Below the pieces are notes generated by a model, which had not been told where the DNA came from, made no database searches, and was given only the letters and a program-made list of their open reading frames with translations. From JASGDB01 sp049841315 (GTDB lineage: Bacteria > Bacteroidota > Bacteroidia > Flavobacteriales > Weeksellaceae): a DNA stretch of 44,715 bases. Positions within the stretch are counted from its first letter, which is position 1; every line of letters starts with the position of its first letter. The position numbers were made by a program, and so were the translations under genes. The DNA lies in assembly GCA_049841315.1 (NCBI GenBank), contig JASGDB010000031.1:1-44715 (forward strand). Direction: 5' to 3'. Below, piece by piece: positions 17,041 to 26,177 of the stretch.

Positions 17041-17155
17041 TTTATATAAGAGCCAAGTAAAAAGTTAAAAGAGCCAAGTGTTTCGGGATATGAGATGCGG
17101 GTTTCGGGTTGTTTCCCTCTTTTTCTCCTGCTCTCAAAGCCTCCGGGTCTCCAAG

Positions 17156-18532
17156 TCAAAACCACTGATACGCTCCGATAGTCGGAAAAGTAGTCCTGTC
17201 TTTTCCAACAATATCATAAGGAACTTGATTTGCATACGAAGAATTTCCTTTTTCTTTCGCCGGAGAATCATCCGCAACTCTCAGATTCATTTTGTGAGTG
17301 AAATAGTCTAAGAATTTCGGGTCTTCATTTTTAATGGAATTTATTGTATTGTAAGAAGATTTTGCTCCGTATTTCAGGAGGCAGTTTTCAAACAATGCTC
17401 CCGAAGTGGTTTCCAATTCCACCATGTTTTCCGAATGTCCGTAAACAATGGAATTGTAAACATTTAAAATTAAACTTCCTTCTTCGGTTTGTCCGTCATC
17501 ATTAGTCCATTTATCGGAAGCAAAGATTCCGAGTGCGGGTAGCATGGAGTTCAGTTCCCAGTAGTTGGCAAGTGTACAATGCGTAAGATTCACAATTCCG
17601 CCTTTGAAAATTCCCAAATCCGCTTCTCCGCAGTTGTTCATCACCATATTTTTAGCGGTAATATCCGATGCTACGGAATAAATTCCGTATTCCTCAAAAG
17701 TATGAATGATGGAATTTTCAATATCGGCAGTGCTGCTGTACAGGCTGAAACCTTTTGTTCCTCCGAATACTCTTGCATATTTCATGTTGAGTTTTGAGCC
17801 TTCTTCAAGGACAATTCCGTTCCAATTTTTCGGAAGCGTGTCGTAGCGCGTATCACTTCTGTCGCCTCGGAAAATAACTTCCGTTCCTAAACTTCCGTTG
17901 ATATTCAGTTCGGCATTTTTGGAAATTTTCATCCCCGAATTTTTGAAAAAATATACTTTCGTTCCCTGCTGGATATTGAGTTCTTTTCCTTCCGCAACGG
18001 TTAAATCTCCGAAAATGATTTTGGCTTTTTCGTTTGTCCAGCTGGTGTTTTCGCTAAGAATGTTGGGATTGGTATCGCTTTTAATGAAAAATTCCGCATC
18101 CTGAACCACCGAAAACAGTGTTACGTGCTGTGTTCCGACATTGGAAGTGAAATTGATTTCATCTTCGGCAATGGCTTCCGGAGCGTTGGCAACAGGTGCA
18201 ATTTCCACGAAAATATACAAGCTGTCTTTTTTCCGGAGCGGAACATTGGTGAATTCCGTTCCCGATTTTCCGTCCACATTGATTCTGTATAGTGAAGAAC
18301 TTCCGCCAGCAAGCTGGATTTTCGGAATCATGATGTCTTTGTTTTCATCATTGTATACTTTCACCACATACGTTTCGGAGCGAACCTGATTGTATACGGT
18401 ATCGCAGAACACGGTGTCGCGGGAAAATCTCAGATTCTGAGACGGAGTGTCAAAAGATATATCGTCATTGTTGCAGGAAATCGCCATAAGCACAACCCAA
18501 AAGGCAGCTGCAAACCAAATTTTATATTTCAT
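17156..18532 (-). CDS. Lipoprotein with right-handed beta-helix-like region
   Basis: This 458-residue lipoprotein has a signal sequence ending MAISC with cysteine 20 as the lipidation site, followed by NNDD. Residues about 40-130 look like an Ig-type domain (YVVKVYNDENKDIMIPKIQL). Residues about 170-400 hold short strand repeats with turns (GTKVYFFKNSGMKISKNAEL, SLYSSTADIENSIIHTFEEY, ...GIFKGGIVNLTHCTLANYW), as in parallel beta-helix proteins. The C-terminus ends FPTIGAYQWF, typical of choice-of-anchor-Q type Bacteroidetes proteins. The function is unknown; it is likely on the outer membrane or cell surface. It is the first gene of the aroA group. Confidence 0.8.
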   Translation of the reverse strand: MKYKIWFAAAFWVVLMAISCNNDDISFDTPSQNLRFSRDTVFCDTVYNQVRSETYVVKVYNDENKDIMIPKIQLAGGSSSLYRINVDGKSGTEFTNVPLRKKDSLYIFVEIAPVANAPEAIAEDEINFTSNVGTQHVTLFSVVQDAEFFIKSDTNPNILSENTSWTNEKAKIIFGDLTVAEGKELNIQQGTKVYFFKNSGMKISKNAELNINGSLGTEVIFRGDRSDTRYDTLPKNWNGIVLEEGSKLNMKYARVFGGTKGFSLYSSTADIENSIIHTFEEYGIYSVASDITAKNMVMNNCGEADLGIFKGGIVNLTHCTLANYWELNSMLPALGIFASDKWTNDDGQTEEGSLILNVYNSIVYGHSENMVELETTSGALFENCLLKYGAKSSYNTINSIKNEDPKFLDYFTHKMNLRVADDSPAKEKGNSSYANQVPYDIVGKDRTTFPTIGAYQWF

Positions 18533-18610
18533 ATAATCGAATATTGTTTAAAGATTTCAAATTTAAAGATTTTTAATGAGATGAGGCGAAGTTTAAGTAT
18601 GATGATAGGC

Positions 18611-18875
18611 TAAACGCATTAAAATTCCAAACGCAAAGTTCGTAAAGAATTTATAAACAGACAAACTGTGATAAGGTTCGCAAAGGCGTTTCACTCAGCA
18701 AAAAAAACAGTCAACCTTCGCTGAACATAAACTGAAAGTTTACGAACGTAGTTCAGTCTTTGCGGACGAAAAATATTTTCAATAATGTAAAAAAAACTTT
18801 GCGACCATTGCGTTTAAAATAAAACAATTGATTTTTAGCCATTTACACTAAGCATATGTATGTTTTTAATGCGTA
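18611..18875. repeat. Second MITE-like region with ends related to 4204-4471
   Basis: The left end TAAACGCATTAAAATTCC (18611-18628) repeats the left end at 4204 exactly for the first 17 bases. The right end TTTTTAATGCGTA (18863-18875) is its inverse over 11-12 bases. The length, 265 bp, is nearly that of the other copy (268 bp), but the inside differs (it has TTCGTAAAG, CTTTGCGACCATTGCG). The gap 18533-18990 holds no gene. Confidence 0.45.
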
Positions 18876-18990
18876 TGACCTAAGTCGGAAGGAAGTTTAT
18901 AATAATTGATTTTGGGGTTTTTGACGGGGAGAATTTGTAACTTGGAGACTTGAAACCTAAAACCTGAAACTTTAAACCTTAAACCTTGAA

Positions 18991-20040
18991 CTAATCCCTA
19001 TGCCAGAGTTCATCTCCTTCGAGGTGCAGTTTTGATTTAAAATTATTGGTAAAAAGTGCTCCCGTTCCCAATCCCTGCGGAATTTTCGGTTTTTTGGTAA
19101 AAGTATATTGTGCAATGGCATTCAGTCCGATATTGCTTTCAAGCGCAGAAGTAATCCACCAACCGATTCCGAGATTTTCGGCGAGGGAAATCCATTCATC
19201 AGAACCGGAAATTCCGCCTACTAATGACGGTTTCAGAATAATGTACTGCGGTTTTATGGTTTCCAGAAGTTTTTTCTTTTCCTCAAAATCCACAATGCCA
19301 ATAAGTTCTTCATCCAAAGCAATCGGTGTCGGTGTTTTCTTGCATAATGTTGCTATCGGCTTTCGGCTTTCGGCTATCAGCTCACCGCTGATTGCTGACT
19401 GCTGAAAGCCGACTGCTTTTATAGGTTGCTCTATTGAATGAATCTCCAAATCCGCAAGTTCCTGCAAAACGATTTTCGCTTCTTCAAAAGAAAATCCGCC
19501 GTTCGCATCAACTCTCAATTCTAAAATATCTTTCGGAAATTTTTGTCTTAAATTTTTCAGGATTTCTTTTTCAGAATTCCAGTCGACACCGATTTTTAAT
19601 TTGATACAGTCAAAACCATTTTCGAGCTTTTCGGTAATCTGTTTCTGCATAAAATCTGCATTTCCCATCCAAATCAGTCCGTTGATTTTTATGGATTTTT
19701 GGTTGTTGGTAAATTCAGTTGGAAAATAAATATCTGAACCGTGCTTTAAATTTAGCATTGCCTGTTCATACCCAAACCAAATCGAGGGAAAATGAAGCAG
19801 TTCTTTTTTTAAAAATTCTGAATCTTCATTGACATTTTCGCAGAGCCATTTGAGTTTTTCTTCGTATTCCGGAACATCATCATAACTCAAACCACGAAAA
19901 ATTCCACATTCTCCGATTCCTTTTTTACCGGAATCATCAGAAATTTCGAGAATAAATGTTTCTTTGGTATTGAGAACTCCGCGCGAAGTTCCGCTTGGTC
20001 GTTTGAATTCGAGAATGTGCTGGAAGTAAGTAGCGTTCAT
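18991..20040 (-). CDS. menC: o-Succinylbenzoate synthase
   Basis: This 349-residue enolase-superfamily enzyme dehydrates SHCHC to o-succinylbenzoate in menaquinone synthesis. Visible motifs are the lid loop RPSGTSRGVL (15-24), KLKIG with the catalytic lysine, LRVDANGGFS, EQPI, ALDEELIG and the second lysine in YIILKPSLVGGISG. Between EQPIKA and LCKKTPTPIALDEE lies an insert of about 20 residues (VGFQQSAISGELIAESRKP). Its DNA is a heptamer repeat (see 19353-19417), so an in-frame repeat seems to have entered the gene. The metal ligands D, E and D/E are all present, so activity is plausible. It stands between fbp and the lipoprotein gene, same direction. Confidence 0.94.
   Translation of the reverse strand: MNATYFQHILEFKRPSGTSRGVLNTKETFILEISDDSGKKGIGECGIFRGLSYDDVPEYEEKLKWLCENVNEDSEFLKKELLHFPSIWFGYEQAMLNLKHGSDIYFPTEFTNNQKSIKINGLIWMGNADFMQKQITEKLENGFDCIKLKIGVDWNSEKEILKNLRQKFPKDILELRVDANGGFSFEEAKIVLQELADLEIHSIEQPIKAVGFQQSAISGELIAESRKPIATLCKKTPTPIALDEELIGIVDFEEKKKLLETIKPQYIILKPSLVGGISGSDEWISLAENLGIGWWITSALESNIGLNAIAQYTFTKKPKIPQGLGTGALFTNNFKSKLHLEGDELWHRD
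19353..19417. repeat. Heptamer-based palindromic repeat inside menC
   Basis: The sequence falls into 7-nt units: TCGGCTT, TCGGCTT, TCGGCTA, TCAGCTC, ACCGCTG, ATTGCTG, ACTGCTG, AAAGCCG, ACTGCTT. Its outer parts (GGCTTTC and GAAAGCC) are complementary, so it can fold into a long hairpin. About 63 nt (9 x 7) keeps the menC frame open. Confidence 0.75.
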
Positions 20041-20059
20041 TGAAAATGTTTTTTATTCA

Positions 20060-20092
20060 AAACCTCATAGGTTTTTAAAACCTATGAGGTTT
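20060..20092. repeat. 33-nt palindrome, family 1
   Basis: The 16-nt arms AAACCTCATAGGTTTT and reverse complement surround a single T, identical to 5465-5497. It lies between menC and fbp (both leftward), where it may terminate or attenuate transcription. Confidence 0.9.
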
Positions 20093-20120
20093 AAAAATTT
20101 ACTTTTTTTGAATAAAGAGA

Positions 20121-21131
20121 TTACTCCGCATTCCTCATAAACTCCTCCGCTTTTTCCACCATTTCGATACTTCCGCAGAAAAACGGCACACGCTGATGAA
20201 GTTCGGTTGGCTGTATTTCCAGAATTCTTTGGAAACCGTCACTGCATTTTCCGCCTGCCTGTTCAGAAAGAAGCGCCATTGGATTGCATTCGTATAAAAG
20301 ACGGAGTTTTCCGTTCGGCGACTGCGATGTGGACGGATAAATATAAATTCCGCCTTTAATCATATTCCTGTGAAAATCCGAAACCAAAGAGCCGATATAT
20401 CTCGAAGTGTAAGGACGGTCGCCTTCTTCCAGCTGACAGTATTTGATGTAATCTTTCACGCCCTGCGGAAATTTGATGTAATTTCCCTCGTTAATGGAAT
20501 ATATTTTTCCGGTTTTCGGGAACTGCATATTCGGATGAGAGAGGTAATACGTTCCCAAACTCGGGTCGAGCGTAAAACCATTCACACCGTTTCCAGTGGT
20601 ATATACAATCATCGTGGAAGAGCCATACACCACATATCCCGCCGCAACCTGATAAATTCCCTTTTGCAGAAAATCTTCCATCTGCACCGGAGTTCCGGGT
20701 TCGGTTACTCTCCTGTAAATGGAAAAAATAGTTCCTACGGAAACATTCACATCAATATTGGAAGAACCGTCCAAAGGGTCAATTAAAACGACATATTTGC
20801 TGAGATGACCGTTTTCACCACATTTTATTTCGATAAAATCATCGCTTTCCTCTGAAGCAATTCCGCAGACTACTTCACGCTGTGAAAGTGCGGTAATAAA
20901 GATTTCATTTGCCAGAACATCGAGCTTCTGCTGGTCTTCTCCCTGAATGTTCGTATTTCCCGCTTTTCCGATGATGTCGGCAATTCCGGCTTTGTTGACT
21001 TCACGGTTGACAACTTTGGAAGCGAGGCGGATTGCGCTCAAAAGGCGGGATAATTCTCCCGATGAATACAGGAAATCTTCCTGTTTTTCGATGATAAACT
21101 CACCTAACGTTTGTAATGGATTTTCTGACAT
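20121..21131 (-). CDS. fbp: Fructose-1,6-bisphosphatase, class 1
   Basis: This 336-residue gluconeogenic enzyme removes the 1-phosphate from fructose-1,6-bisphosphate. The substrate and metal-binding block DPLDGSSNIDVNVSVGTIF lies at about residues 116-134, with ASEESDDF before it (metal ligand Glu). Further class 1 motifs are NEGNYIKFP, RYIGSLVSDFHRNMIKGGIY and NGKLRLLYECNPMALLSEQAGG. ATG at 21131 (MSENPLQTLGEF) is chosen; an upstream extension to 21188 lacks family similarity. It is divergent from the aspartate kinase gene. Confidence 0.97.
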   Translation of the reverse strand: MSENPLQTLGEFIIEKQEDFLYSSGELSRLLSAIRLASKVVNREVNKAGIADIIGKAGNTNIQGEDQQKLDVLANEIFITALSQREVVCGIASEESDDFIEIKCGENGHLSKYVVLIDPLDGSSNIDVNVSVGTIFSIYRRVTEPGTPVQMEDFLQKGIYQVAAGYVVYGSSTMIVYTTGNGVNGFTLDPSLGTYYLSHPNMQFPKTGKIYSINEGNYIKFPQGVKDYIKYCQLEEGDRPYTSRYIGSLVSDFHRNMIKGGIYIYPSTSQSPNGKLRLLYECNPMALLSEQAGGKCSDGFQRILEIQPTELHQRVPFFCGSIEMVEKAEEFMRNAE

Positions 21132-21253
21132 AAAAAAAGGGATTCTGTTTTTCCTCAAATTTCGGAAAATTATTTGATATTTTACCATGAAAAAAATAAT
21201 ACACTGCGTGTTTCATTCATTACGTATTTTTTTCATTTCTCATTCTAAATTTT

Positions 21254-21261
21254 TACTTTTG
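21254..21261 (+). promoter_or_regulatory. -7 element before the aspartate kinase gene
   Basis: TACTTTTG fits TAnnTTTG and lies 63 nt before the start codon. No clear TTG/TTTG box is seen at the proper distance upstream, so the call rests on the -7 element only. Confidence 0.45.
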
Positions 21262-21324
21262 TCGGTTGATTTTCCAACATTTTGGAATCGGTTTTCATAA
21301 AATATTAATTTTCAATCACTTATA

Positions 21325-22563
21325 ATGAAAGTTTTTAAATTCGGAGGAGCATCGGTGAAAGATGCGAAAGGTGTAAAAAATGTAGCGGCAGTTCTTGAAA
21401 CACAAGGATTTGAGGACTGTCTTCTTGTGGTTTCCGCAATGGGAAAAACTACCAATGCGTTGGAAAAAGTGGTGGAATATTATTTTAAAAAAGAAGATTA
21501 TCAGTCGGAGCTCGCTTCTGTCAAAAAAAATCATATAGATATTGCCAAAGGACTTTTCAAGGACGAACATCCTGTTTTTTCGGAAATTTCACTGTTTTTT
21601 GATGATATCGATTCTTTCTTGAGGAGAAACAAATCTCCGAATTACAATTTCGTTTACGACCAGGTGGTAAGCAGCGGAGAAATGATTTCCTCTAAAATAT
21701 TAAGCGAATACCTTAATGACATTCAGTTTTTCAATCAGTGGCTGGATGCGAGAGATTATATAAAAACTGATAATTCTTACCGAGAAGGCGTAGTCAGCTG
21801 GAAAAAAACGGAAGAAAACATTTCCACGCTCAATAAAAATGTCTGCTATGTAACGCAGGGTTTCATCGGTTCGGATGAAAATAATTTTACGGTAACATTG
21901 GGCAGAGAAGGCTCCGATTACACCGCAGCGATTTTCGCTTACTGCATGAATGCGGATGCCATGACCATCTGGAAGGACGTTCCGGGTGTGATGACCGGCG
22001 ACCCTCGGAAATTTGAAGACGTAAAACTGCTTTCCAATATTTCTTATGAAGAAGCGATAGAAATGGCATATTACGGAGCGAGCGTTATTCACCCGAAAAC
22101 GCTGCAACCCTTGATGCAGAAGCAAATTCCGTTTTTTGTAAAATCTTTTGTAGAGCCGAAAGAACCGGGAACAAAAGTAAGCGTAACCGATAAAAACCAG
22201 CAGGAAGAATCCTATATTTTAAAAGAAAATCAGGTGCTGATGCGTATTGCTACAAGGGATTTTTCTTTCATTGCGGAAGAACATTTGAGTTTGATTTTCA
22301 ATGAGCTGGCAAAAAACAAAATCAAAATTTCCTTAATGCAGAACTCCGCAATCTCGCTGGCACTGTGCCTGGAAGACAAATACAACAATATCGATGTGCT
22401 GAATGAGGAACTCAGCAAAACATTCAACACAGAAGTAACGAAAAACGTATCTTTGTTTACCGTCCGTAATGCCGACCTCAAAAATATGAGCCGTTTTTAT
22501 CAGGATAAAAAAGTCCTGCTGGAACAGATTTCGAAGAAAACATTACAAATGGTTACGCAATAA
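21325..22563 (+). CDS. lysC: Aspartate kinase (monofunctional)
   Basis: This 412-residue enzyme phosphorylates aspartate, the first step towards lysine, threonine and methionine. The N-terminal KFGGASV (5-11) is the kinase ATP/substrate motif (usually KFGGTSV). VSSGEMISSKIL, TLGREGSDYTAA and WKDVPGVMTGDPR are the other conserved blocks. Residues about 300-412 are ACT-type regulatory sequence (EHLSLIFNELAKNKIKISLM), suggesting feedback control. No homoserine dehydrogenase domain is attached. It lies 12 bp before the OlsF-type gene, so the two are probably co-transcribed. The lysC symbol is by function; several isoenzymes exist in bacteria. Confidence 0.95.
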   Translation: MKVFKFGGASVKDAKGVKNVAAVLETQGFEDCLLVVSAMGKTTNALEKVVEYYFKKEDYQSELASVKKNHIDIAKGLFKDEHPVFSEISLFFDDIDSFLRRNKSPNYNFVYDQVVSSGEMISSKILSEYLNDIQFFNQWLDARDYIKTDNSYREGVVSWKKTEENISTLNKNVCYVTQGFIGSDENNFTVTLGREGSDYTAAIFAYCMNADAMTIWKDVPGVMTGDPRKFEDVKLLSNISYEEAIEMAYYGASVIHPKTLQPLMQKQIPFFVKSFVEPKEPGTKVSVTDKNQQEESYILKENQVLMRIATRDFSFIAEEHLSLIFNELAKNKIKISLMQNSAISLALCLEDKYNNIDVLNEELSKTFNTEVTKNVSLFTVRNADLKNMSRFYQDKKVLLEQISKKTLQMVTQ

Positions 22564-22575
22564 AACGGCATCATT

Positions 22576-24402
22576 ATGAGTCTCATTACCAAAAACGATT
22601 TAATCCTTGCCGCAGGTCTGGGCAAAATAGGATTCCTGAAAAGTCCCGCAGCATCGCTTATCATGAGGCTGAGTAAGATTAATGAAGTCAACAACTTATA
22701 CAATAAACTGAAAGACAAGACAGGAAAAGAGTTTTTCGATTCTTTTGTCCGCGAGCAGGATTTAAAATATGTCGTTTTTGAGGAAGACCTCGCCAAAATT
22801 CCTAAAACAGGACCTTTCATTGTGGTTTCCAATCATCCTCTCGGTGCGATTGACGGGATTCTGATGTGCAAAATATTTTCCGAAATCCGCCCTGATTTTA
22901 AGGTAATGGGAAATTTTCTTCTTCAGAAAATCAAGCCTATGGAGCCTTATGTGATTTCCGTAAATCCTTTTGAAGGCGAAAGAAAGAAAATCCAAAGCAG
23001 TTCGGGTGGAATGCGGGAAACTTTGAAACACCTTGAAAACGGAGGCTGTGTTGGGATTTTCCCAGCCGGAGAGGTTTCCAACAAAAATAATCCGTTCAAT
23101 GAAGTCCGCGATAAGGAATGGGAAAAACCCGCTCTGAAGCTGATTAAAATAGCTAAAGTTCCGGTCATTCCGATGTATTTTCATGCCACGAACAGCCGTT
23201 TGTTTTACAATATTTCAAAAATTCATCCTGATTTACAGACATTGATGCTTCCGGCAGAAATGATGCGCAAACGCGACAATCCTATCCGCATCAGAATCGG
23301 GAAAGCGGTTTCTGCAAAGGTGATTGACGAGCAGGAAGACATCAAAGAACTCGGCGAACTGCTTCAAAACAGGATTTACATGCTGAAATCTTACTACGAA
23401 AAAAGAAAAAGCATTCCCGAAATTCTTAAAATCCCCAATTTGAAACTAAATTTGGCTTTTGACAAAGATGAAAACATCGTTCAAAACATCATCGGTGAAA
23501 CTCCAAAAGATGACATTCTGAAAGAAATTATAAAGTTAAGGGAAACGGATAAAGTTCTTTTCAAAAATGGGAATTACGAGGTGTTTTTCACCGGTTATGA
23601 GGAAATCCCGTCCATTATGCGGGAAATCGGGAGGCAGCGTGAAATTACGTTCCGTGCCGTGGGGGAAGGGAGCAATCTGCCTTTCGACCTCGATGAATAC
23701 GATAAGCATTATTTTCATCTTTTCCTTTGGGATAATGATAATGAAAAAATAGCCGGCGCATACAGAATGGGATTGGGCAAGGAAATCATGAAAAAAATGG
23801 GAATTTCCGGATTTTACACGGCTTCTCTTTTTGAATTTGACCAAGAATTACAGCCCTTTTTCCGGAAAGTGATTGAAATGGGACGCGCCTATATTTCACA
23901 GGAATACCAGCAGAAGCCGCTTCCGTTGTTTCTTCTTTGGAGAGGAATTGTACACGTTTGCCTGAGAAATCCCGACCATAAATTCCTCATGGGCGGGGTG
24001 AGCATCAGCAATAAATTTTCGGAATTTTCAAAATCGCTTATGATTGAATTTATGCGTTCTCATTATTATGATTCCGCAGTTGCGCAGTATGTTCATCCGA
24101 AACATGAATTCAAAGTAAAGCTGAAAGAAAGAGACAAAAATATTTTCTTTGATGAAGTGGAATCCGACCTCAACAAATTGGATAAAGTGATTGATGATTT
24201 AGAGCCAGAAATGCGTCTTCCTGTTTTGATAAAAAAATACATCAAGCAGAATGCAAAGGTCATCGCTTTCAATGTAGACCCGAGTTTTAATGATGCTATC
24301 GACGGACTGATGTACATCCGCATCAGCGACCTTCCGGAAAGCACGATAAAGCCTGTTCTTGAGGAAATGAGCGAACAGATTCGCAAAGAGCAGGAAAAAT
24401 AA
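22576..24402 (+). CDS. PlsC-GNAT fusion, bifunctional aminolipid (ornithine/glycine lipid) synthase, OlsF-like
   Basis: This protein has 608 residues and two acyltransferase domains. The N-terminal part (about 1-270) is PlsC-like, with NHPLGAID (N86, H87, D92) as the catalytic HxxxxD motif and FPAGEVS as the second motif. The C-terminal part (about 320-600) is of the OlsB/hemolysin-like GNAT type (AGAYRMGLG, SLFEFDQELQPFFRKVIEMG, FLLWRGIVHVCLRNPDHKFL, MGGVSIS). Known OlsF/GlsF proteins with this layout make N-acyl then O-acyl amino-acid lipids, which are abundant in Flavobacteriia membranes. Whether ornithine or glycine is used cannot be read from sequence. It is the last chromosomal gene before tRNA-Phe. 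Confidence 0.85.
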   Translation: MSLITKNDLILAAGLGKIGFLKSPAASLIMRLSKINEVNNLYNKLKDKTGKEFFDSFVREQDLKYVVFEEDLAKIPKTGPFIVVSNHPLGAIDGILMCKIFSEIRPDFKVMGNFLLQKIKPMEPYVISVNPFEGERKKIQSSSGGMRETLKHLENGGCVGIFPAGEVSNKNNPFNEVRDKEWEKPALKLIKIAKVPVIPMYFHATNSRLFYNISKIHPDLQTLMLPAEMMRKRDNPIRIRIGKAVSAKVIDEQEDIKELGELLQNRIYMLKSYYEKRKSIPEILKIPNLKLNLAFDKDENIVQNIIGETPKDDILKEIIKLRETDKVLFKNGNYEVFFTGYEEIPSIMREIGRQREITFRAVGEGSNLPFDLDEYDKHYFHLFLWDNDNEKIAGAYRMGLGKEIMKKMGISGFYTASLFEFDQELQPFFRKVIEMGRAYISQEYQQKPLPLFLLWRGIVHVCLRNPDHKFLMGGVSISNKFSEFSKSLMIEFMRSHYYDSAVAQYVHPKHEFKVKLKERDKNIFFDEVESDLNKLDKVIDDLEPEMRLPVLIKKYIKQNAKVIAFNVDPSFNDAIDGLMYIRISDLPESTIKPVLEEMSEQIRKEQEK

Positions 24403-24455
24403 TCCCACTGAAAATCAGTAAGTTTTTATAAATTATAAAAAAATCCACCTATACA

Positions 24456-24487
24456 TTTGCTTTGTATTGCAAAAGTTTCTATTTTTG
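24456..24487 (+). promoter_or_regulatory. Promoter of tRNA-Phe
   Basis: TTTG (24456-24459), 20-nt spacer, TATTTTTG (24480-24487). The tRNA starts 27 nt after the -7 box. Confidence 0.75.
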
Positions 24488-24513
24488 CACCACTCAAAAA
24501 CACCAAGAGTGCT

Positions 24514-24586
<73 letters not shown>

Positions 24587-24610
24587 CGAGAAATTAAACA
24601 ATTTCTAACA

Positions 24611-24645
24611 AAACCCCTCAAATCGCAGATTCTGAGGGGTTTTTC
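24611..24645 (+). terminator. Terminator after tRNA-Phe
   Basis: The 9-bp stem AACCCCTCA / TGAGGGGTT (24612-24620 and 24633-24641) is followed by TTTTTC. It lies inside the island, so it was probably brought in with it and replaces the original tRNA terminator. Confidence 0.85.
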
Positions 24646-24689
24646 ATTTTAGAGGTTTTCATAAAAAAACAATTATTCTCAAATTAAAA

Positions 24690-24831
24690 GGTGACCTTTC
24701 GGGTGACCTCATCATTTTTAAACTTTTTAGGTAACCGAATTCTCTGAAAAAGCCTGTTAATAAAGGTGTAGCAGATTTGAACATCTTGATTGGCAGGTCA
24801 CCGGAAAGTAATTTTAACCTTTAAAGTCACC
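24690..24831. other. Candidate integrase arm-type and accessory sites in attL
   Basis: GGTGACCT occurs at 24690-24697 and 24702-24709 (12 bp apart, same orientation), AGGTCACC inverted at 24795-24802, and AAGTCACC at 24824-24831. TTAGGTAACCGAAT at 24727-24740 recurs inverted at 43153-43166. Regularly spaced repeats between tRNA and integrase gene are typical of arm-type sites; binding itself is inferred. Confidence 0.55.
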
Positions 24832-24834
24832 ACT

Positions 24835-26073
24835 ATGAATGCCAGAGTTTCGGTATTATTTTATGCCAAAAAATCCAAAGCAAAATCCAATTCCCGTGTT
24901 CCTATTTATCTGCGAATTACTGTAGATGGAAAACGTGCGGAGTTTTCTACAGGCAAAGATGTTGACATCAGTAAATGGAGCTCAGAATCAAGCCGGTTAA
25001 AAGGCGGTTCTGAGGAAGCACGTTCCATCAACAAGCATTTTGATATTCTGCAATCCAAAGTTTTGGAAATAGAAAACAGCCTTGTATTGTCGGGAGAACC
25101 TTTTGATGCTGCCGATATTAAAAATCTTTTGGCGGGTAAAAAGGAAACGGAGCGTTATCTGATTCCCATTTTTCAGGAACATAATGACCGGATGGAAAAA
25201 CTCATCGGCAGGGAATATGCTTTGGCTACGCTGAAAAACTTTAAGACCTGTTTATTGCACTTAAAACAGTTTTTATGGAAATTCCATAAAAAGCCGGATA
25301 TCAATATCAGAAAAATTGAACCTTCGTTTTTGAATGACTTCGACTTCTTTCTCCGGACGGTTGCAAAATGCAATAATAATTCTACGGTAAAGCACACGAA
25401 AAATCTCGCTAAAATCCTTAAAAACTGCTACCATAATAATTGGGTAGAAAAAGATATGGTAATGTATTACAAAGGGAAATTTAATGAGGTTACGGTCAAT
25501 TTCCTGACGGAAGATGAAATAGAAACCATTCGGAATAAAGATTTTGCCGGAAAGGGATTAAATCTGGTGCGGGATATTTTCATTTTCAGTTGTTATACCG
25601 GACTGGCGTATATTGATATTTACAACCTAACGAACTGCCAAATCTCAACAGGCATAGACGGCAGTCTGTGGATTATGACCAATCGTCAGAAAACGGGAAC
25701 GTCTTCTAACATCCCTCTCCTTCCCGTTGCTGAAGAGATTATAAGAAAATACGAAAATCATCCGGCAGTTTTACAATCCGGAAAATTACTTCCTGTTTAT
25801 ACCAATCAGAAAGTAAATGAATACCTGAAAACCATTGCAGAAAATTGTGAGATTAATAAGAAACTTACATTTCACGTTGCACGCCATACCTTTGCTACAT
25901 CTGTGACATTAGGAAATAATGTTTCGATGGAAAGCGTCAGCAAAATGTTAGGACACAAAAGCATCAAAACCACCCAGCATTACGCGAAGATTCTGGATAA
26001 AAAAGTGAGTGAGGATATGAGATTACTAAAGGACCGTTTACAAGTGAATAATAAAAAGAAAATATTTGGATAA
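24835..26073 (+). CDS. Tyrosine recombinase, island integrase (IntDOT-like, lacking the first catalytic arginine)
   Basis: This 412-residue site-specific integrase starts at ATG 24835 (MNARVSVLFYAKKSK); the arm-binding domain is about residues 1-80, the SAM-like core-binding domain about 100-215, and the catalytic domain 220-400. Catalytic residues are Lys in RQKTGT, H347-x-x-R350 (HVARH), H374 (LGHKS) and the nucleophile Y383. The position of the first arginine (TGLAY, residue 258) is alanine, as in a large Bacteroidetes group that includes IntDOT-like enzymes, which lack this arginine. It sits directly after tRNA-Phe and its candidate arm sites, so it is the enzyme expected to integrate and excise the island. 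Confidence 0.92.
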   Translation: MNARVSVLFYAKKSKAKSNSRVPIYLRITVDGKRAEFSTGKDVDISKWSSESSRLKGGSEEARSINKHFDILQSKVLEIENSLVLSGEPFDAADIKNLLAGKKETERYLIPIFQEHNDRMEKLIGREYALATLKNFKTCLLHLKQFLWKFHKKPDINIRKIEPSFLNDFDFFLRTVAKCNNNSTVKHTKNLAKILKNCYHNNWVEKDMVMYYKGKFNEVTVNFLTEDEIETIRNKDFAGKGLNLVRDIFIFSCYTGLAYIDIYNLTNCQISTGIDGSLWIMTNRQKTGTSSNIPLLPVAEEIIRKYENHPAVLQSGKLLPVYTNQKVNEYLKTIAENCEINKKLTFHVARHTFATSVTLGNNVSMESVSKMLGHKSIKTTQHYAKILDKKVSEDMRLLKDRLQVNNKKKIFG

Positions 26074-26177
26074 CATTATTTGTAGTTAATAGAATTGAAA
26101 CTGATTGTAAAAAACTTTTACTACCCTCAGCAAAAATTTAGAATACAGAAGTATTAAACGAAAAAATAAAATGACAT

